Assembly: GCA_036768485.1 (NCBI GenBank)
Contig: JAVLUZ010000696.1
Coordinates: forward strand, 682,001 to 746,000
Reading direction: 5' to 3'
Length of the DNA: 64,000 nucleotides
Source of the DNA: Mermis nigrescens
Lineage: Eukaryota; Nematoda; Enoplea; Mermithida; Mermithidae
Both the position numbers and the translations under genes were made by a program. How positions within the stretch are numbered: position 1 is the first letter of the stretch; each line of letters starts with the position of its first letter. Below the pieces are notes generated by a model. It was not told where the DNA came from, did not search any database, and saw nothing but the letters and a program-made list of their open reading frames with translations. Below, piece by piece: positions 22,799 through 33,771 of this stretch.

Positions 22799-23066
22799 CA
22801 TAGGTGGGCAGCACCAAAATTCTGGGGGGGGTGAAAAAATTTCTGGGGAAGTGAAAAAATTTTCAAAGGTTAAAAATGGCCTTAAAAATGGTGGTATGGC
22901 GAAAAAACCCCATTTTTCGACGTTTCTCATCGAGCACTATCCAATGGCATCAAAAAATTGCCAAAAAAACAAAAAAAAGTTTTCTGGGGGGGGGTATTTT
23001 GATTTCTGGGGGGGTATTTTAACTTCTGGAGGGTGCATACCCCCCAAACCCCCACGCCCATGTGTG
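22799..23066 (+). mobile_element. hAT MITE (family A)
   Basis: A 268-bp copy from CATAGGTGGGCAGC to CCATGTGTG with exact 8-bp target duplications TTTGGCAC (22791-22798, 23067-23074), typical of hAT. Not coding. Confidence 0.85.
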
Positions 23067-23252
23067 TTTGGCACTATTCTGTATGTAAACAACGCTATAA
23101 GCAGCATGTAGGGGTCGCACATTATGCTATGTATCATTCCCAGCACTTATAGTTGTTTGTGCCTAACCATTGGGTTGAGGCTGGCTGCAATGACAGAATT
23201 CTAAGCTATTGTAGTCCATGTATTGGAGGAAAAGGTCAACGTCACAAATCTA

Positions 23253-23413
23253 TAGTCTGTTTCACATAACTTTGTCATAAATTTTAAAACTATCTCTTAC
23301 AATTAGCTGACAGATTGCACTTATAGCATTGGTCTGATATATTCATTGTAACCCTTGGACTACTGTCAATGAAAATTCTTAGAATTTATGCACAAAGTTA
23401 TGTGAATCAGACC
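23253..23413 (+). mobile_element. MITE (TAGTCTGTTTCAC family)
   Basis: A 161-bp element with inverted ends TAGTCTGTTTCACATAACTT / ATGTGAATCAGACCA. A TA precedes it, and the (AT)n tract starts at its right edge, fitting a TA target site. Confidence 0.75.
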
Positions 23414-23666
<253 letters not shown>

Positions 23667-23705
23667 CATGTGTATGCACTCCATGCAGGAGTGCTTGCTT
23701 GTATG

Positions 23706-23981
23706 CACACATGGGCGTGGGGGGGGGGGTTTGGGGGGGTATGCACCCTTCCAGAAGTTGAAATACCTCCCCCCAGAAATCAAAATACCCCCTCAGAAAA
23801 ATTTTTTTTGCTTTGTTAGCAATTTTTGGATGCCATTGGATAGTGCTTGATGAGAAACGTCGAAAAATGGTGTTTTTTGCCATATGACCAGTTTTAAGAC
23901 CAATTTTTGACCTTTAAAAATTTTTTCACCCCCTCCAAAAATTTTTTCATCCCCCCAGAATTTTGATGCTGCCCACCTATG
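23706..23981 (-). mobile_element. hAT MITE (family A), inverted copy
   Basis: A 276-bp copy in reverse orientation. Near-identical 8-bp flanks CTTGTATG (23698-23705) and CTCGTATG (23982-23989) form the target duplication, with one substitution. Confidence 0.85.
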
Positions 23982-23989
23982 CTCGTATG

Positions 23990-24855
23990 TATTTGTATGC
24001 ACTTGCTGCAGGTATGCTTATAATCAGGCATAAATTGTTTCATCCTGAGTAGAGAAAAAAATCTGTTCTGGAATGAAATAAGGAAACTTTATTTAGGTAG
24101 CCAATTTCAGTTAATTGACTGAATTGGGAAAAGGATGGGAATACAATATACAAGTTTATCAAAGACAAGATGGAAAAATCTAATTTGTATCTCATTTGTC
24201 CTGTGAACTAGGCAAATTAAATTGAAATGAAAGAAAGTTATCACTCAAGAAAGTGTAAGCTTAAAATTTTTCAATATATGTAAGTGCCTGATTTTTGGTT
24301 TTTTTGACAAATTTCCCTGATTTAAAACAACTTTAGGATAGATATGTTTTTACAGAGTTATTATGTTGATTTTTTTATAATCATATTCAATTAAACAACC
24401 ATTTTCACTGTTTTAACATTTGTTTCAAACCTCTAAATCATTCTTTGATTTATGATTCTTGGAGTCTTATCAATTAGTAAAAATTGTTCAATTAAACACA
24501 TTCTTGTCAACATGGATGCATTAAATGAATGACAACATTGGCTAACTGGCTTTACTACAAATTCAAATGCCCATCTGTAAGGTTGGATTTTCAGAAAATA
24601 TTGGTTCTTGTTTTCATATGAAAATTTTAACCTGCACGCAAGTCAGACGGACTGTGTGCTCTGTCCATTTGACCATCAGTATAGCATCTTGCCTTACAAA
24701 AGCATTACCAACACATGCTACAATGACATGTCCAATGACCCCCGCCCTATCATGGTGTGAGTACTTTCTACTTGCAATTGTTTGATTCAACTTATCAATT
24801 GACTCAAGCACACATTCATGATTTGTTATATAGCATAATACTAACAAACAAGATG
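23990..24855. other. no gene; weak tRNA-like segment
   Basis: AT-rich spacer. On the minus strand around 24690-24620 there is a tRNA-like run (TGGTCAAATGG...CAGGTTAAAATT), suggesting a decayed tRNA or tRNA-derived SINE. The B box is poor, so this is only a hint. Confidence 0.3.
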
Positions 24856-26240
24856 TCACCATACTTGGGCATGGGAAGTCTGGGGTTATGGACCCCTCAG
24901 AAATTAAAATACCCTCCCCCAATTCATTTTTTATTTTTTTGTTTTTTTTTCAAAATTTTTGGATATTAATAGATAGTGCCCAATGAGAAACATTGAAAAT
25001 GGTGCTTTTTGCCATACCACCATACCTGGACGTGGGGGGTTGGGAAGGGGGTATGCACTCCCCAGAAATTTTTGAAAATTTTTTGGTGTTTTTTGCAATT
25101 TTTGATGCCATTGGATATTGCACAATGAGGAATGCTGAAAAGTGATATTTTTTGCCATACCACCATTTATAAGGTCATTTTTTCCCATTGAAAAATCTTG
25201 CACCTCCCAGATTTTTTGACCTTTGAAAAAAACTTGCACATCCTGAACGTTGGTGCCGCCCATAAGAAGGCGTGGCGTGAGGGTTTGGAGGGGTCCCTAA
25301 GAAACCGAAATACACCCCAAAAACTAAAATATGTACCTCCCACAGAATTCAATTTTTGAAATTTTTTGTCTTTTTTACAAGTTTCATGATGCCAATAAAT
25401 AGTGCTCAATGAGAAATGTTGAAAAATGGTGTTTTTTTTTGCTGAACTGCAATTTTTTGAGGCAATTTTTTGACCTTTTAAAAAATCTTGCACCCCTTCT
25501 CCCATAACTTTAATGGCGCCCACTTATGGTGCCAACCACACATGGGTGTGGGGGCTTGGGGGTATGCATTCCCCCTAGAAGTAGAAATCCCCTCCAGAAA
25601 TCAAAATCCCTCCCCCAGAATTCAAATTTTGAATTTTTTTTGCTTTTTAGCGATTTTTGATGCCATTGGATAGTGCTTGATGATAAACGTCAAAAAATGG
25701 TCCTTTTTGACCTTTGAAATTTTTTCACACCCCTCCTTCAGAATTTTGGTGCTGCCCATCTCCACACCTGGGCGTGGGGGGGGGGCTTGGGGGTATGCAC
25801 CCCCTAAGAAACCAAAATACCTCCCCAGAAATCAAAATACCCCCCCAGAATTCAATTTTTGAAGAATTCTTTTCGTTTTTTTCGCAATTTTTTGATTCCA
25901 ATGGATAGTGCTTGATGAAAACGTTGAAAAATGGTGTTTTTATTGCCATACCACCATTTTTAAGACCATTTTTTGACTTTCAAAGAATCATGCAACCCCC
26001 AGAATTTTCTTGCTGCCCACGTATGGTGCCGACCATAGATGGTTGGCAACAAAGTTCTAGGGGGCGGGGTGCAAAATTTTTTCAAAGGTCAAAAAATGGA
26101 CTTAAAAATGGTGGTATAGCAAAAAACATCATTTTTTAATGTCTCTGATTGAGCACTATTCATTGGCATCAAAAAATTACAAAGAAACCAAAAAAATTTA
26201 CAAATTGAATTGGGGGGGGGTATTTTGATAATAATTGTGA
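24856..26240 (-). repeat. cluster of hAT MITE family A copies
   Basis: At least six diverged or truncated copies lie side by side, mostly in reverse orientation (about 24860-25010, 25020-25265, 25266-25530, 25540-25765 and 25770-26025), with one forward copy at about 26030-26240. Each carries CCATTGGATAGTGC or its complement and the CCACCATTTTTAAG-type block. Exact borders and target sites are blurred, so tandem duplication or repeated insertion into one another is possible. Confidence 0.75.
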
Positions 26241-26469
26241 TGCATATAAGAATACATCAAGATATACTACAAGCTGCCTACTTATGGTGGTCGCCAAACG
26301 CAACAAAAAATAAAATTAATATGAACATTTACCTCTAAACATTTTCAACCAGATGCAAGGGCTTCAAAACGCGATTGTGATCTAGAATTTATAATTCCAA
26401 GCACACATTTAAAAATTAATTTTAATCTGAAATCAGAGGTCCAGACTTAACACTGATGAACTAAATACT

Positions 26470-27835
26470 TAGGTTAGCTTTTAAAACAATATTTTTCAAA
26501 TTTTACGCGTCAAAAATTAAAATTTTAATATGGATTCTTCAAAGTCATTACATTTTCAATGATATAATAAACCGCACAAAAACAATTTTTTTGAATCAAA
26601 ATTTTTGTAAAATTTCAAAATTTTTAGAGCTTAAAACATTTTTTGAGTGGTGATAAAATTAAACTGAGACTAAAGGTCAGAAATGAGATCCTTCATTTGA
26701 GACAGTGTTATAAAATAAAAAATATTGCTCAAGTAAATTCACAATTCTAATTGCAATTGTGCTACTATATTTATACCTGAAAATTCAGGTTGAAATTGAC
26801 AAAATTAGATATCAGATTAAAAAAACTCAAATTTGACATAAGTGTGAGCTTTGATTTTATCAATTCATGCCCACTACACAAAAAAACTTTGCTTTATTCC
26901 ATTTGCTGCAATTATCTTATATAATGTAGGTAATGTTATTGAAAAACAAGTCAAGTCGTAGATCTTTTTCTAATGAGAACGTTTTGAAGGTGCATATAGA
27001 AAAACGTCTTTGGGTTGCTAAACAGATGAGTTCAAGGTCATGCTATCGCCAATAAAGATGAGCATAAATTAGGCGGATGCATTGATTAAGTATGTTCCCA
27101 CATGACTCGGAAATCTACCAAAAATCAATACAATTCCACATTATCATTCAACAAGGAAGCATGCATTAGGAGCTAGGTAGGTACTTATGTAGGCACCTAT
27201 GAAAATATGTAGGACATATGCATTATGTACGTAGTTGAGAATTGCTAATCATGCAAGTGCATGCACACATCATCTCCATCAGGATTTGGTCGCCAAAAGC
27301 CTGACCACTTCTATATGAAATAAATGTAGGTACATTCTGTGAAACCTTTTATATAAATTATTACGTTGAAGCCGCAAGGCAGCCAAAATTTTTTAAAATA
27401 AAACAAGGCTGAAATCCTTTTGTTTATGTACCTACATGCATACCTATTAATTAAAATTTAAATGACTCTTGTTGTTTGCTCATCCAAAGATCTATGACCT
27501 CATTTTTTGGTCTCTAAGAACTTCGATTTGTATATTTGTTGAAGTTCTTTAGGTCTGTTAAAGTTCAATTTGCTCACTATCAAAGTTCTATAAAAGCTTT
27601 GTCAAACTTAGGCCAAACATCAATTTGCACCACATTGAAGTTCTATTAAAGATTTGTCAAACTTTGTCTTGAAGTTCTACAAAATTTGATGTTATGATAT
27701 GCATCTTGACAAAGTTTTTCACAAGCTTAAGAGTCTTTTATAGAACTTCGATCAATGTTATTTACTGAACTTCTAAATGCGTCTACCAGAACTTCTTTGA
27801 AGTTCTTTACTGAACCATTAAGTGATACAAGATGC
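26470..27835 (-). repeat. right foldback arm
   Basis: Approximate reverse complement of the left arm (7755-8133 plus 21508-22490), including the subterminal CAAAGTTC-type tandem units at 27480-27830. It lacks an LTR insertion and so preserves the empty-site sequence near 27430. Confidence 0.75.
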
Positions 27836-29504
27836 CTTATGTTGATATTTGATCCAGCTACTAAGGTTTTTCTTCAACAATAAAGATCACATGTCATAAT
27901 CTGGATTTTGGCCAGTAGCTGCCCCTTTAAACATTTTTCAGAGCCTAGATTATGTATAAACACATTTATATATTGTGGGGGTCATACGAATTTTATCAGA
28001 TGGATGCATGCACTTAATCTGTTAAAAGTGCAACTTTGTAGTTTTCATTGAAGGGATAATTTCATTCAGTTTTTGATTCATTTTGCACTTTATCTCAATA
28101 AGGTTAAGTTACAATAAACTCATTTCATAATCACTGAGACATTTTGATTTGCCAGTTGATGTTTTTTAGTTTATTCAGGCGCTTGTTGAACAGAAATATA
28201 TCTGTTGACTTTTTGTTGCAACAAATGGGTTTTAAATAGCATTACAACTACATAATTTTGTCTATTTTGATCACATAAAATATTCAGAAATTTTGATGTT
28301 TGATCCTGGCAAAGGACGTTTTTGGGTTTACATTAATTTGTTGATTGTTAAGGCACTAAAATTACATAATATGAAAGTTTAGAGCGGTTTTTGTCGGAGT
28401 GAAATAAGTGCCAGAAAGATGCAAGACATTAGTCTAATATTGGCAATGTGGGCATGTAAATGCAGAGAACATCAAGGATATTACCTATAGTTGCAATATT
28501 ACACTTTCTATCAGAAAATATTTCAGGATAGTTGATGTAGTAATGAAGAAGCAAAAATCTTTTGAATTTTTAAATTAGTGATCTTGTGAAAAATTGAAAA
28601 TTTTCCAGATATCACAAAATGTACCTACCTACCTACTTATTTTATCAAAATGTCATATTTATATTTCATTTTTAATACTCATTGGCCACAACTATTTTAC
28701 TGACTCATATAGCTAGTAGGCGCCAAAAACCCTCAACAAACAACATAATAATAAAAAACATGATAATAAATGAGAACAATGCAAAAGTGACTCCCATGTT
28801 AAGGGATGCTGTCAACCCCAAGATTGCACAAATATCTTATATAAACAAAACAATTGAAAACTGAGATTAATCTGCCATGATTATGCTGAATTCTCTGAAA
28901 ATTTATGAATTATTAAAATTTTTTTCACGCATTTTGATTTTTGTAAGATACACAGCCTTAACAAGCAACTCTGCAAATATTAAACCTAGTCAACTTTTTG
29001 TCATACAGCTTGAGTTTTAAGAAATAGTAGGCACTCAAATTTTTTAGCCTATGAAGTGTTTAAAATTGTTACTTTTAAGATATTCTGATCATTTTTAAGA
29101 TATAGAAAATCTGATTTTACTTCTTCAATTTTTCTTGATGAAGATGATGATGATTCTCTTTCTGATGCTGGCCTTTTTTTCAAAGTGCCAAGGCCTTCTT
29201 TTTGACCTTGTCCACACTAGCATGGGCCTTGAGCGCCCCAGGGACTATGTCTTGTTTGACACAATTAAGTGCCTTCATTACCAGAAACTGGCATCCTGTG
29301 TTGACAAAAACATTGTCAAGATGATTGGAAAAAATTTATTTACATAGTTGGCTTTATCCGCCTGGGCCCTATGAAAAAAAATTTACCATGTTTTGTTGGT
29401 CAACTTGAGGCTGCAAAAGATTCCTGCCAACAACCACAAGCGGCTGTGAAATGAATTCCTAAAACATAACTCAGATATTCATAAACTTCAAATTTTAAAA
29501 CATT
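27836..29504. other. no recognised gene
   Basis: AT-rich. Two short plus-strand frames (60 codons at 28682 and 70 codons at 29135) have no recognisable family. The second starts with a hydrophobic Met-rich leader (MMKMMMILFLMLAFF) but ends abruptly without homologous context. Confidence 0.3.
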
Positions 29505-29813
29505 TTTGATAACTTAAAGCTCCAAATTAGTACGTACTTTTACACAGTTAGTTCTACAACTTTTTCAATGGGTTTAACTAGAAAATTAGTACATATTTAC
29601 TCACAATAGGGTTCTAAAATATTTTCAGCGGGTTTGACTGGAAATTAGTACATATTTACTCACAGTAAGTATTAAAAGTATTTTTTGATGACTTAAACCA
29701 GAAAATTAGTACGGAATCTTTACACAATAAGTTTTAAAACATTTTTAATGGGGTTAAATTGGAAAATTAGTTTATTTTTTACACAGTAGTTTTAAAACAT
29801 TTTTTAATGGGTT
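29505..29813. repeat. ~60-bp minisatellite
   Basis: About five imperfect copies of a roughly 60-bp unit carrying (G)AAAATTAGTACATA and TTTTAAAACATTTTTAATGGGTT. Unit starts lie near 29525, 29585, 29642, 29702 and 29762. Polinton M1 begins immediately after the last unit, so its 6-bp target TGGGTT (29808-29813) is part of this repeat. Confidence 0.8.
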
Positions 29814-30236
29814 AGTAGTATAGCCTGTCAGTCTTGGGTTACAAGTCCGGAACTTGTCAAAAAGTTGTTCATTAGGGTGGAGTAGTTCGGAACTTGTCAA
29901 AAAGTTGTCCCTAGGGTGGGGTAGTTCGGAAACTTGGGTAGCATCATAATGAGTCATAGTGTAAAGTAATTTTTTCTTGTTTTTAGAAAGAAGAGCCAAA
30001 AGGAAAAGAAGAAGGGTAAGTACCTATCTGCCGGTCGGCCACCTTGACATTGGTGGGTAGGCTTATAAAACCAAGAGCCGACCATTTCTCTTTTGCATAT
30101 TTACACCAGGGTGTGGTACCCTAATTTTCTTTACACCAGCCCAGACCGTCCTCCCCCCATCGCTTCAAACTTTGCATCATGGGTGCACCAGTGCACCCAT
30201 GACCCCGGCCAGCACGGCGGGGACGTGTTGAAGCAT
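29814..30236 (+). repeat. M1 left terminal inverted repeat (inferred extent)
   Basis: Begins AGTAGTATAGCC and includes two copies of a roughly 47-bp unit (AGTTCGGAACTTGTCAAAAAG) around 29848-29935. The inner end is inferred from a hairpin-like motif at 30175-30233 that also marks the inner TIR edge of M2. Confirmation needs the right end of M1. Confidence 0.6.
30175..30233 (+). promoter_or_regulatory. conserved inner-TIR motif of M1
   Basis: GGGTGCACCAGTGCACCC (palindromic) is followed by ATGACCCCGGCCAGCACGG and GGACGT. The counterpart in M2 (43458-43517, and inverted from 48618) keeps ATGACCCC.GC..GCACG.CG.GGACGT and an ATGCA/TGCAT palindrome. Conservation at the same place in two diverged elements suggests a cis function such as replication or packaging. 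The function is unproven. Confidence 0.55.
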
Positions 30237-30407
30237 CGCTGGCCATCTTTTTGTTTTTCTTTTTTACACTATATACAAAATTACAACGACAAATTATCGA
30301 TACACAAAATAATATGTTCAAGTTCATGTTCAATCATGTTGACATTTTCCCAAAGAGGCGCATGTTCGGGCTTCAGGCACTGGAACATGTGATGGTATAG
30401 GTATGGT

Positions 30408-30662
30408 TCACTGTAGTCCCAGGCGCGTTTTATAGCCAAGGCTAGGAACCAAAATCTGTGGACCTTTTGTTTGCCCGTAAAATTCCGAAGCGATATTGTA
30501 AGCTCGGGCAGCTGCCTTCCATTGTTCTTTCCGATGATCGCTGAAGCGATTCCAAAAGTAAGAGGTCACATGCGCCAAATCCTTGTTTTGGTAGGGCACT
30601 AAATTATACATAAAGGCTAGTTGAGTACAAAAATCAACGAAATTTTCTTCAGCAACGTGCAT
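30408..30662 (-). CDS. M1 small protein a, unknown (paralogue of 31238 gene)
   Basis: 84 codons, ATG start, transcribed towards the left terminus. Aromatic-rich N-terminal half with SYFWNRFSDHRKEQWKAAARAY. The 31238 gene has the parallel segment GAFFWRIVNDEFKEQRKEELKR with matching spacing, so the two are probable paralogues. A TATAAATA box lies 68 nt upstream on the minus strand (30730-30737). No family recognised. Likely element-encoded because of its position and promoter. Confidence 0.55.
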   Translation of the reverse strand: MHVAEENFVDFCTQLAFMYNLVPYQNKDLAHVTSYFWNRFSDHRKEQWKAAARAYNIASEFYGQTKGPQILVPSLGYKTRLGLQ

Positions 30663-30729
30663 TTTTAAGCAACCGACTAATCAGGACGCAAGTACAAAAA
30701 CAACTGATGTGTTTTTCACTCTCTTGCCC

Positions 30730-30737
30730 TATTTATA
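30730..30737 (-). promoter_or_regulatory. TATAAATA box of M1 small protein a
   Basis: TATAAATA on the minus strand, 68 nt from the start codon of the 30662 gene. It is back to back with the box at 30816-30823 serving the divergent gene. Confidence 0.6.
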
Positions 30738-30815
30738 CTTTTTCCGGAATAGGCGTTTAATGGAATATATCAGCTCAAATTATGAATCATCAAATTTTAC
30801 TTGTTTGCCTGAGTC

Positions 30816-30823
30816 TATAAATA
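30816..30823 (+). promoter_or_regulatory. TATAAATA box of M1 zinc-ribbon gene
   Basis: Exact TATAAATA ending 32 nt before the ATG at 30855. Confidence 0.65.
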
Positions 30824-30854
30824 CTAATATTTTGTTACTTAAAAAACAATAAAA

Positions 30855-31196
30855 ATGGAGGAGATACAGGAAATCAAAAAGCGTTCATTCGTGGACACGG
30901 AAAGGAAACCGTATGGGAGGTCAATAAAGCCGCCCATTGAGATATGTGGTCGTAATATGGAGAGGCCCATGTACCCTTTGATGATTCAACTTTGTTATTT
31001 TTGCCAAAAAGCATCGTGTGAACGAGAATTTTTCGAAACAAACGGGGGTCGATGGTACATTAATATTCAGATGTGCCCTAGATGTGGGGAATATAATAGA
31101 GCAGCGCAGGAGGCTGGAACTAAAGTGCTTAAACGGTATGCAGCAGAAGCAGCCAAAGAACTAAAAGCTAAAATTGCTCAAGAAAAAAGTCTATAA
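30855..31196 (+). CDS. M1 small zinc-ribbon-like protein
   Basis: 113 codons, ATG start. Residues about 47-57 have a CYFCQKASC cluster and residues about 74-77 have CPRC, a CxxC...CxxC arrangement that could bind zinc as a small ribbon. The C-terminal third is Ala/Lys/Glu-rich and helical. The stop codon overlaps the TATAAATA box of the next gene. No family recognised. The frame is intact, and its place between the TIR and integrase suggests an early or regulatory role, which is inference only. Confidence 0.6.
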   Translation: MEEIQEIKKRSFVDTERKPYGRSIKPPIEICGRNMERPMYPLMIQLCYFCQKASCEREFFETNGGRWYINIQMCPRCGEYNRAAQEAGTKVLKRYAAEAAKELKAKIAQEKSL

Positions 31197-31199
31197 ATA
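31192..31199 (+). promoter_or_regulatory. TATAAATA box overlapping a stop codon
   Basis: The box contains the TAA stop (31194-31196) of the zinc-ribbon gene and ends 39 nt before the ATG at 31238. Confidence 0.65.
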
Positions 31200-31237
31200 T
31201 GAACCCACTAGCGTAATTTCAATAATCTCTTAAAAAC

Positions 31238-31564
31238 ATGGCTTCCCCCGGAGAGCTTACCTACCAGCAATTTATCCTTAAGCTTGTTGAAAAAGCCTGT
31301 AAACGGTTTGTGACGAATCGTGATGTTCATAGTATAGGTGCGTTTTTCTGGAGAATTGTTAATGATGAGTTTAAGGAGCAAAGAAAAGAAGAGCTCAAAC
31401 GCGACGCGTTTTGGCAGTTTGCGTTAGACTTGAAAGATTGTATTCTGGAAAAGAAAATGGAACAGCTGTTCAGCATATGGCAACAGTTCAATTCAAATGG
31501 GAAGAACCTGTTTGAAAATATGTACGATAATTGTATTTGGTACAACGTAAATTGTCTTATATAG
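31238..31564 (+). CDS. M1 small protein b, unknown (paralogue of 30662 gene)
   Basis: 108 codons, ATG start, about 40 codons past the preceding stop. Residues about 10-55 resemble the minus-strand 84-residue protein (FFWR...EFKEQRKEEL against YFWNR...HRKEQWKAAA). It is charged and probably helical, with no signal peptide or TM segment. The frame is intact. The function is unknown. Confidence 0.55.
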   Translation: MASPGELTYQQFILKLVEKACKRFVTNRDVHSIGAFFWRIVNDEFKEQRKEELKRDAFWQFALDLKDCILEKKMEQLFSIWQQFNSNGKNLFENMYDNCIWYNVNCLI

Positions 31565-31572
31565 CTCCTCTT

Positions 31573-31580
31573 TATAAATA
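31573..31580 (+). promoter_or_regulatory. TATAAATA box of M1 integrase
   Basis: Exact TATAAATA ending 24 nt before the integrase ATG at 31604. Confidence 0.65.
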
Positions 31581-31603
31581 TTAATGTAGTTTTCTCGTAA
31601 AAA

Positions 31604-32647
31604 ATGGACAAAAAATTGAAAAAGTTGTATTACGATACTAAATCGGGGTACTCTGGTGTAAACCAGCTGTACCTCAGAGCCAAAAAAGTATTTCCAAAAT
31701 CAAAAATAAAACAATGGTTAGAAAAGCAACCATCATATACTTTGCATAGACCATTGAGAAAAAAGTATATACGGAATAAGGTGCTTGTGAGTGGTATTGA
31801 TGAACAGTGGCAAGCCGACATTGTTGATTTGCAGTCATTAAGTGAATTTAACGATAAATACAACTTTTTATTAAATATAATCGATCTGTTTTCCAAATAC
31901 GCTTGGTCTGTGCCCCTCAAAACAAAAAGTTCAAAAGACGTCCTTGACGCTTTTCAGAAAATCTTTTAAGATAGAAAACCGTATAAATTACAGACTGATG
32001 CAGGTAAAGAATTCGTGAACAAAGAGTTTCAGAAATTTTTAAAATCTGAATCTGTCGACTTTTTTGTTACTAAAAGCGAAATGAAAGCATCGGTAGTAGA
32101 ACGATTTAATCGCACATTAAAAGAGAAAATGTGGCGGTACTTTACTAAAAAGAATACATACAGGTACATTGACGTCTTAGACAATCTCATGCATAATTAT
32201 AATCATTCTATGCATAGAACTATAGGTACATTTCCGGCAAACGTTACGTCAAAAAACGAGCAAGAAATTTTAAATAAAGCCTTTCGCATTACAAAAAAGA
32301 TGCAGTATTTAAGTTTAATGTTGGCGATAAGATACGTCTAAGTAAAGTTAAGCGCACTTTTGAAAAAGGATACTGGCCTAATTGAACAGAAGAATTTTTT
32401 ATCGTTAAAGAGAGATACGCTAGAACACCACCAGTGTATAGTTTAGAAGACCAAATGGGTGAAAAATTAGAAGGTATTTTCTACGAACCAGAACTGCAAA
32501 AAATTGACGTTTCAACTGAAGATTTATATCATTATCAAAAACATTCTAAAAACTCGAAAACGCGGCAACAAAACTGATTATTTTGTTAGATGGAGAGGGT
32601 ACCCGGGAAAATTCGATTCATGGGTGTCAGATTTGGTTAAACTATAA
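31604..32647 (+). pseudogene. M1 Polinton integrase (DDE with chromodomain), broken
   Basis: Retroviral-type integrase that inserts Polintons. The first Asp lies in QWQADIVDL (near 31815), the second in LQTDAGKEF (near 31995) and the Glu in SVVERFNRTLKEK (near 32100), so the DDE triad is present. A C-terminal chromodomain ends the protein (TDYFVRWRGYPGKFDSW, near 32575-32630). Lesions are an in-frame TAA at 31967-31969, frame changes near 32300 and 32540, and a TGA near 32383 where Trp is expected. The stop codon at 32645-32647 overlaps the next gene's TATAAATA box. No HHCC zinc domain is visible at the N-terminus. An isolated H2C2 domain is instead encoded by the spliced gene at 37361. Confidence 0.9.
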
Positions 32648-32650
32648 ATA
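32643..32650 (+). promoter_or_regulatory. TATAAATA box of M1 penton-like gene
   Basis: The box overlaps the integrase stop and the first possible ATG at 32650. This argues that the real start is the downstream ATG at 32689, 39 nt after the box. Confidence 0.65.
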
Positions 32651-32688
32651 TGAGTGTGACTGTATTTAATTATCAAAAATTTTCAGAA

Positions 32689-33453
32689 ATGGATGATTTT
32701 TCAACCGGTCCTAACGATTTTTACTTCTACTTTGATTCAACAGATTCTAATGTCATCAGACACGAAGGAGAATATGTTTTCCATTTATTAAAACCCCTAA
32801 ACTTTCAAAATGACTGGGAGGTAGCTGTTATACAAATTATATGTCAGTCGCCTTTCACTCATGAAAACAAAATTTACTACAAAAGACCAGACGACCCTGA
32901 TAAAAAAGGTGGTTTCAGGGCTCTGAACTTCCCAAGCGATTGGTTTCGTATGGGCATACAAGAATTCGTAAAAGCTTGGAACAATACTATACCCGAACAT
33001 TCGAAAGATGCTTTTAACATCGAAGTAGATAAGGAAGGATACGCAGTTGTAAATATAAATAGTACACAAATAAAGTTCAGCGATGATGTCTTAGCTGATG
33101 CTCTTGGATTTCAAATTAATAAAACATATCCATCAACTCTTCAAAAAAATAAAATTATTAAATTTAAAGGCGAGCATAAAATCAATATTCCAAGACCCAT
33201 TTTCCATTTAGAGACAGATTTTATAATACCTGTGAGCTACGGATCTTATAATAGACAAATACTTTGTACGGATGTATTTTCACCTTCGAGTGGACTGGTG
33301 AATTATAATTATGAGCGACCATGTTATCATCGCATACTTAAAAATTATATTACTTCGATACATTTAACCATAAAGGATATGAATAATAATTTTTTCAACA
33401 TTTATGACCCTTTAATCATAAAATTCCATTTTCAACGAACCAGCGGATTGTAA
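32689..33453 (+). CDS. M1 penton-like minor capsid protein (probable)
   Basis: 254 codons if started at the ATG at 32689 (MDDFSTGPNDFYFYF). An in-frame ATG at 32650 would add 13 residues but overlaps the TATA box. The protein is rich in aromatic residues and beta-strand-like segments, with no TM segment or signal peptide, and lies between integrase and the major capsid gene, where Polintons carry the minor (penton) capsid gene. Its size of about 250 residues suits a single jelly-roll penton. The assignment rests on size, composition and synteny, because no short diagnostic motif exists. The frame is intact. Confidence 0.55.
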   Translation: MDDFSTGPNDFYFYFDSTDSNVIRHEGEYVFHLLKPLNFQNDWEVAVIQIICQSPFTHENKIYYKRPDDPDKKGGFRALNFPSDWFRMGIQEFVKAWNNTIPEHSKDAFNIEVDKEGYAVVNINSTQIKFSDDVLADALGFQINKTYPSTLQKNKIIKFKGEHKINIPRPIFHLETDFIIPVSYGSYNRQILCTDVFSPSSGLVNYNYERPCYHRILKNYITSIHLTIKDMNNNFFNIYDPLIIKFHFQRTSGL

Positions 33454-33456
33454 GCT

Positions 33457-33464
33457 TATAAATA
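33457..33464 (+). promoter_or_regulatory. TATAAATA box of M1 basic-protein gene
   Basis: Exact TATAAATA directly after the penton-like stop, ending 47 nt before the ATG at 33511. Confidence 0.6.
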
Positions 33465-33510
33465 TAAGAAAATATGGAATAATTTTTTAAAATTATTTAT
33501 ATGATTCATC

Positions 33511-33771
33511 ATGTATCAACCCTTTTCTAATTCACCATTCACCGGTTTTTTACCACAATTTCATATTGAACCAAGTATGAATACATCAGTTATGAAACCT
33601 AAGCGCAAGAAACGCTCTGAAGTTCAGCTTGGACTCGGTAAAAAGTCTATAAATAGTAGAAAAGCAAGGCCTATGAAACGTAAACGAAAACGAAAACGAA
33701 ATATTAAAGCAAAATTATTTCAAAATTTCGCATTACGCAATTCTAAATATGTCAAAAAGCAAAGTAATTGA
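33511..33771 (+). CDS. M1 small basic protein (possible core or nuclear factor)
   Basis: 86 codons. The N-terminal 28 residues are uncharged and Pro/Phe-rich. From residue 29 on it is strongly basic, with KPKRKKR, then ARPMKRKRKRKRNIKAK. This composition suits nucleic-acid condensation, as in adenovirus-type core proteins, or a nuclear localisation signal. Its position before the major capsid gene fits a virion protein. A second TATAAATA box (33648-33655) lies inside the gene, and its 3' end overlaps the start of the capsid frame at 33749. The function is inferred from charge and context only. Confidence 0.5.
   Translation: MYQPFSNSPFTGFLPQFHIEPSMNTSVMKPKRKKRSEVQLGLGKKSINSRKARPMKRKRKRKRNIKAKLFQNFALRNSKYVKKQSN
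33648..33655 (+). promoter_or_regulatory. TATAAATA box inside basic-protein gene
   Basis: Exact TATAAATA ending 94 nt before the major capsid ATG at 33749. It may serve that gene, although an in-frame ATG of the basic protein lies closer. Confidence 0.45.

Noticed and set aside
24614..24700. Functional tRNA gene on the minus strand
   Set aside because: The B box is poor and no clean cloverleaf could be drawn. At most a decayed tRNA or SINE.
29135..29347. Possible secreted peptide of 70 residues
   Set aside because: Starts with a Met-rich leader, but no homologue is recognised and there is no promoter or conserved context.
32650..32688. Upstream ATG of the penton-like gene
   Set aside because: It overlaps the TATAAATA box. 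Spacing in neighbouring genes favours the ATG at 32689.
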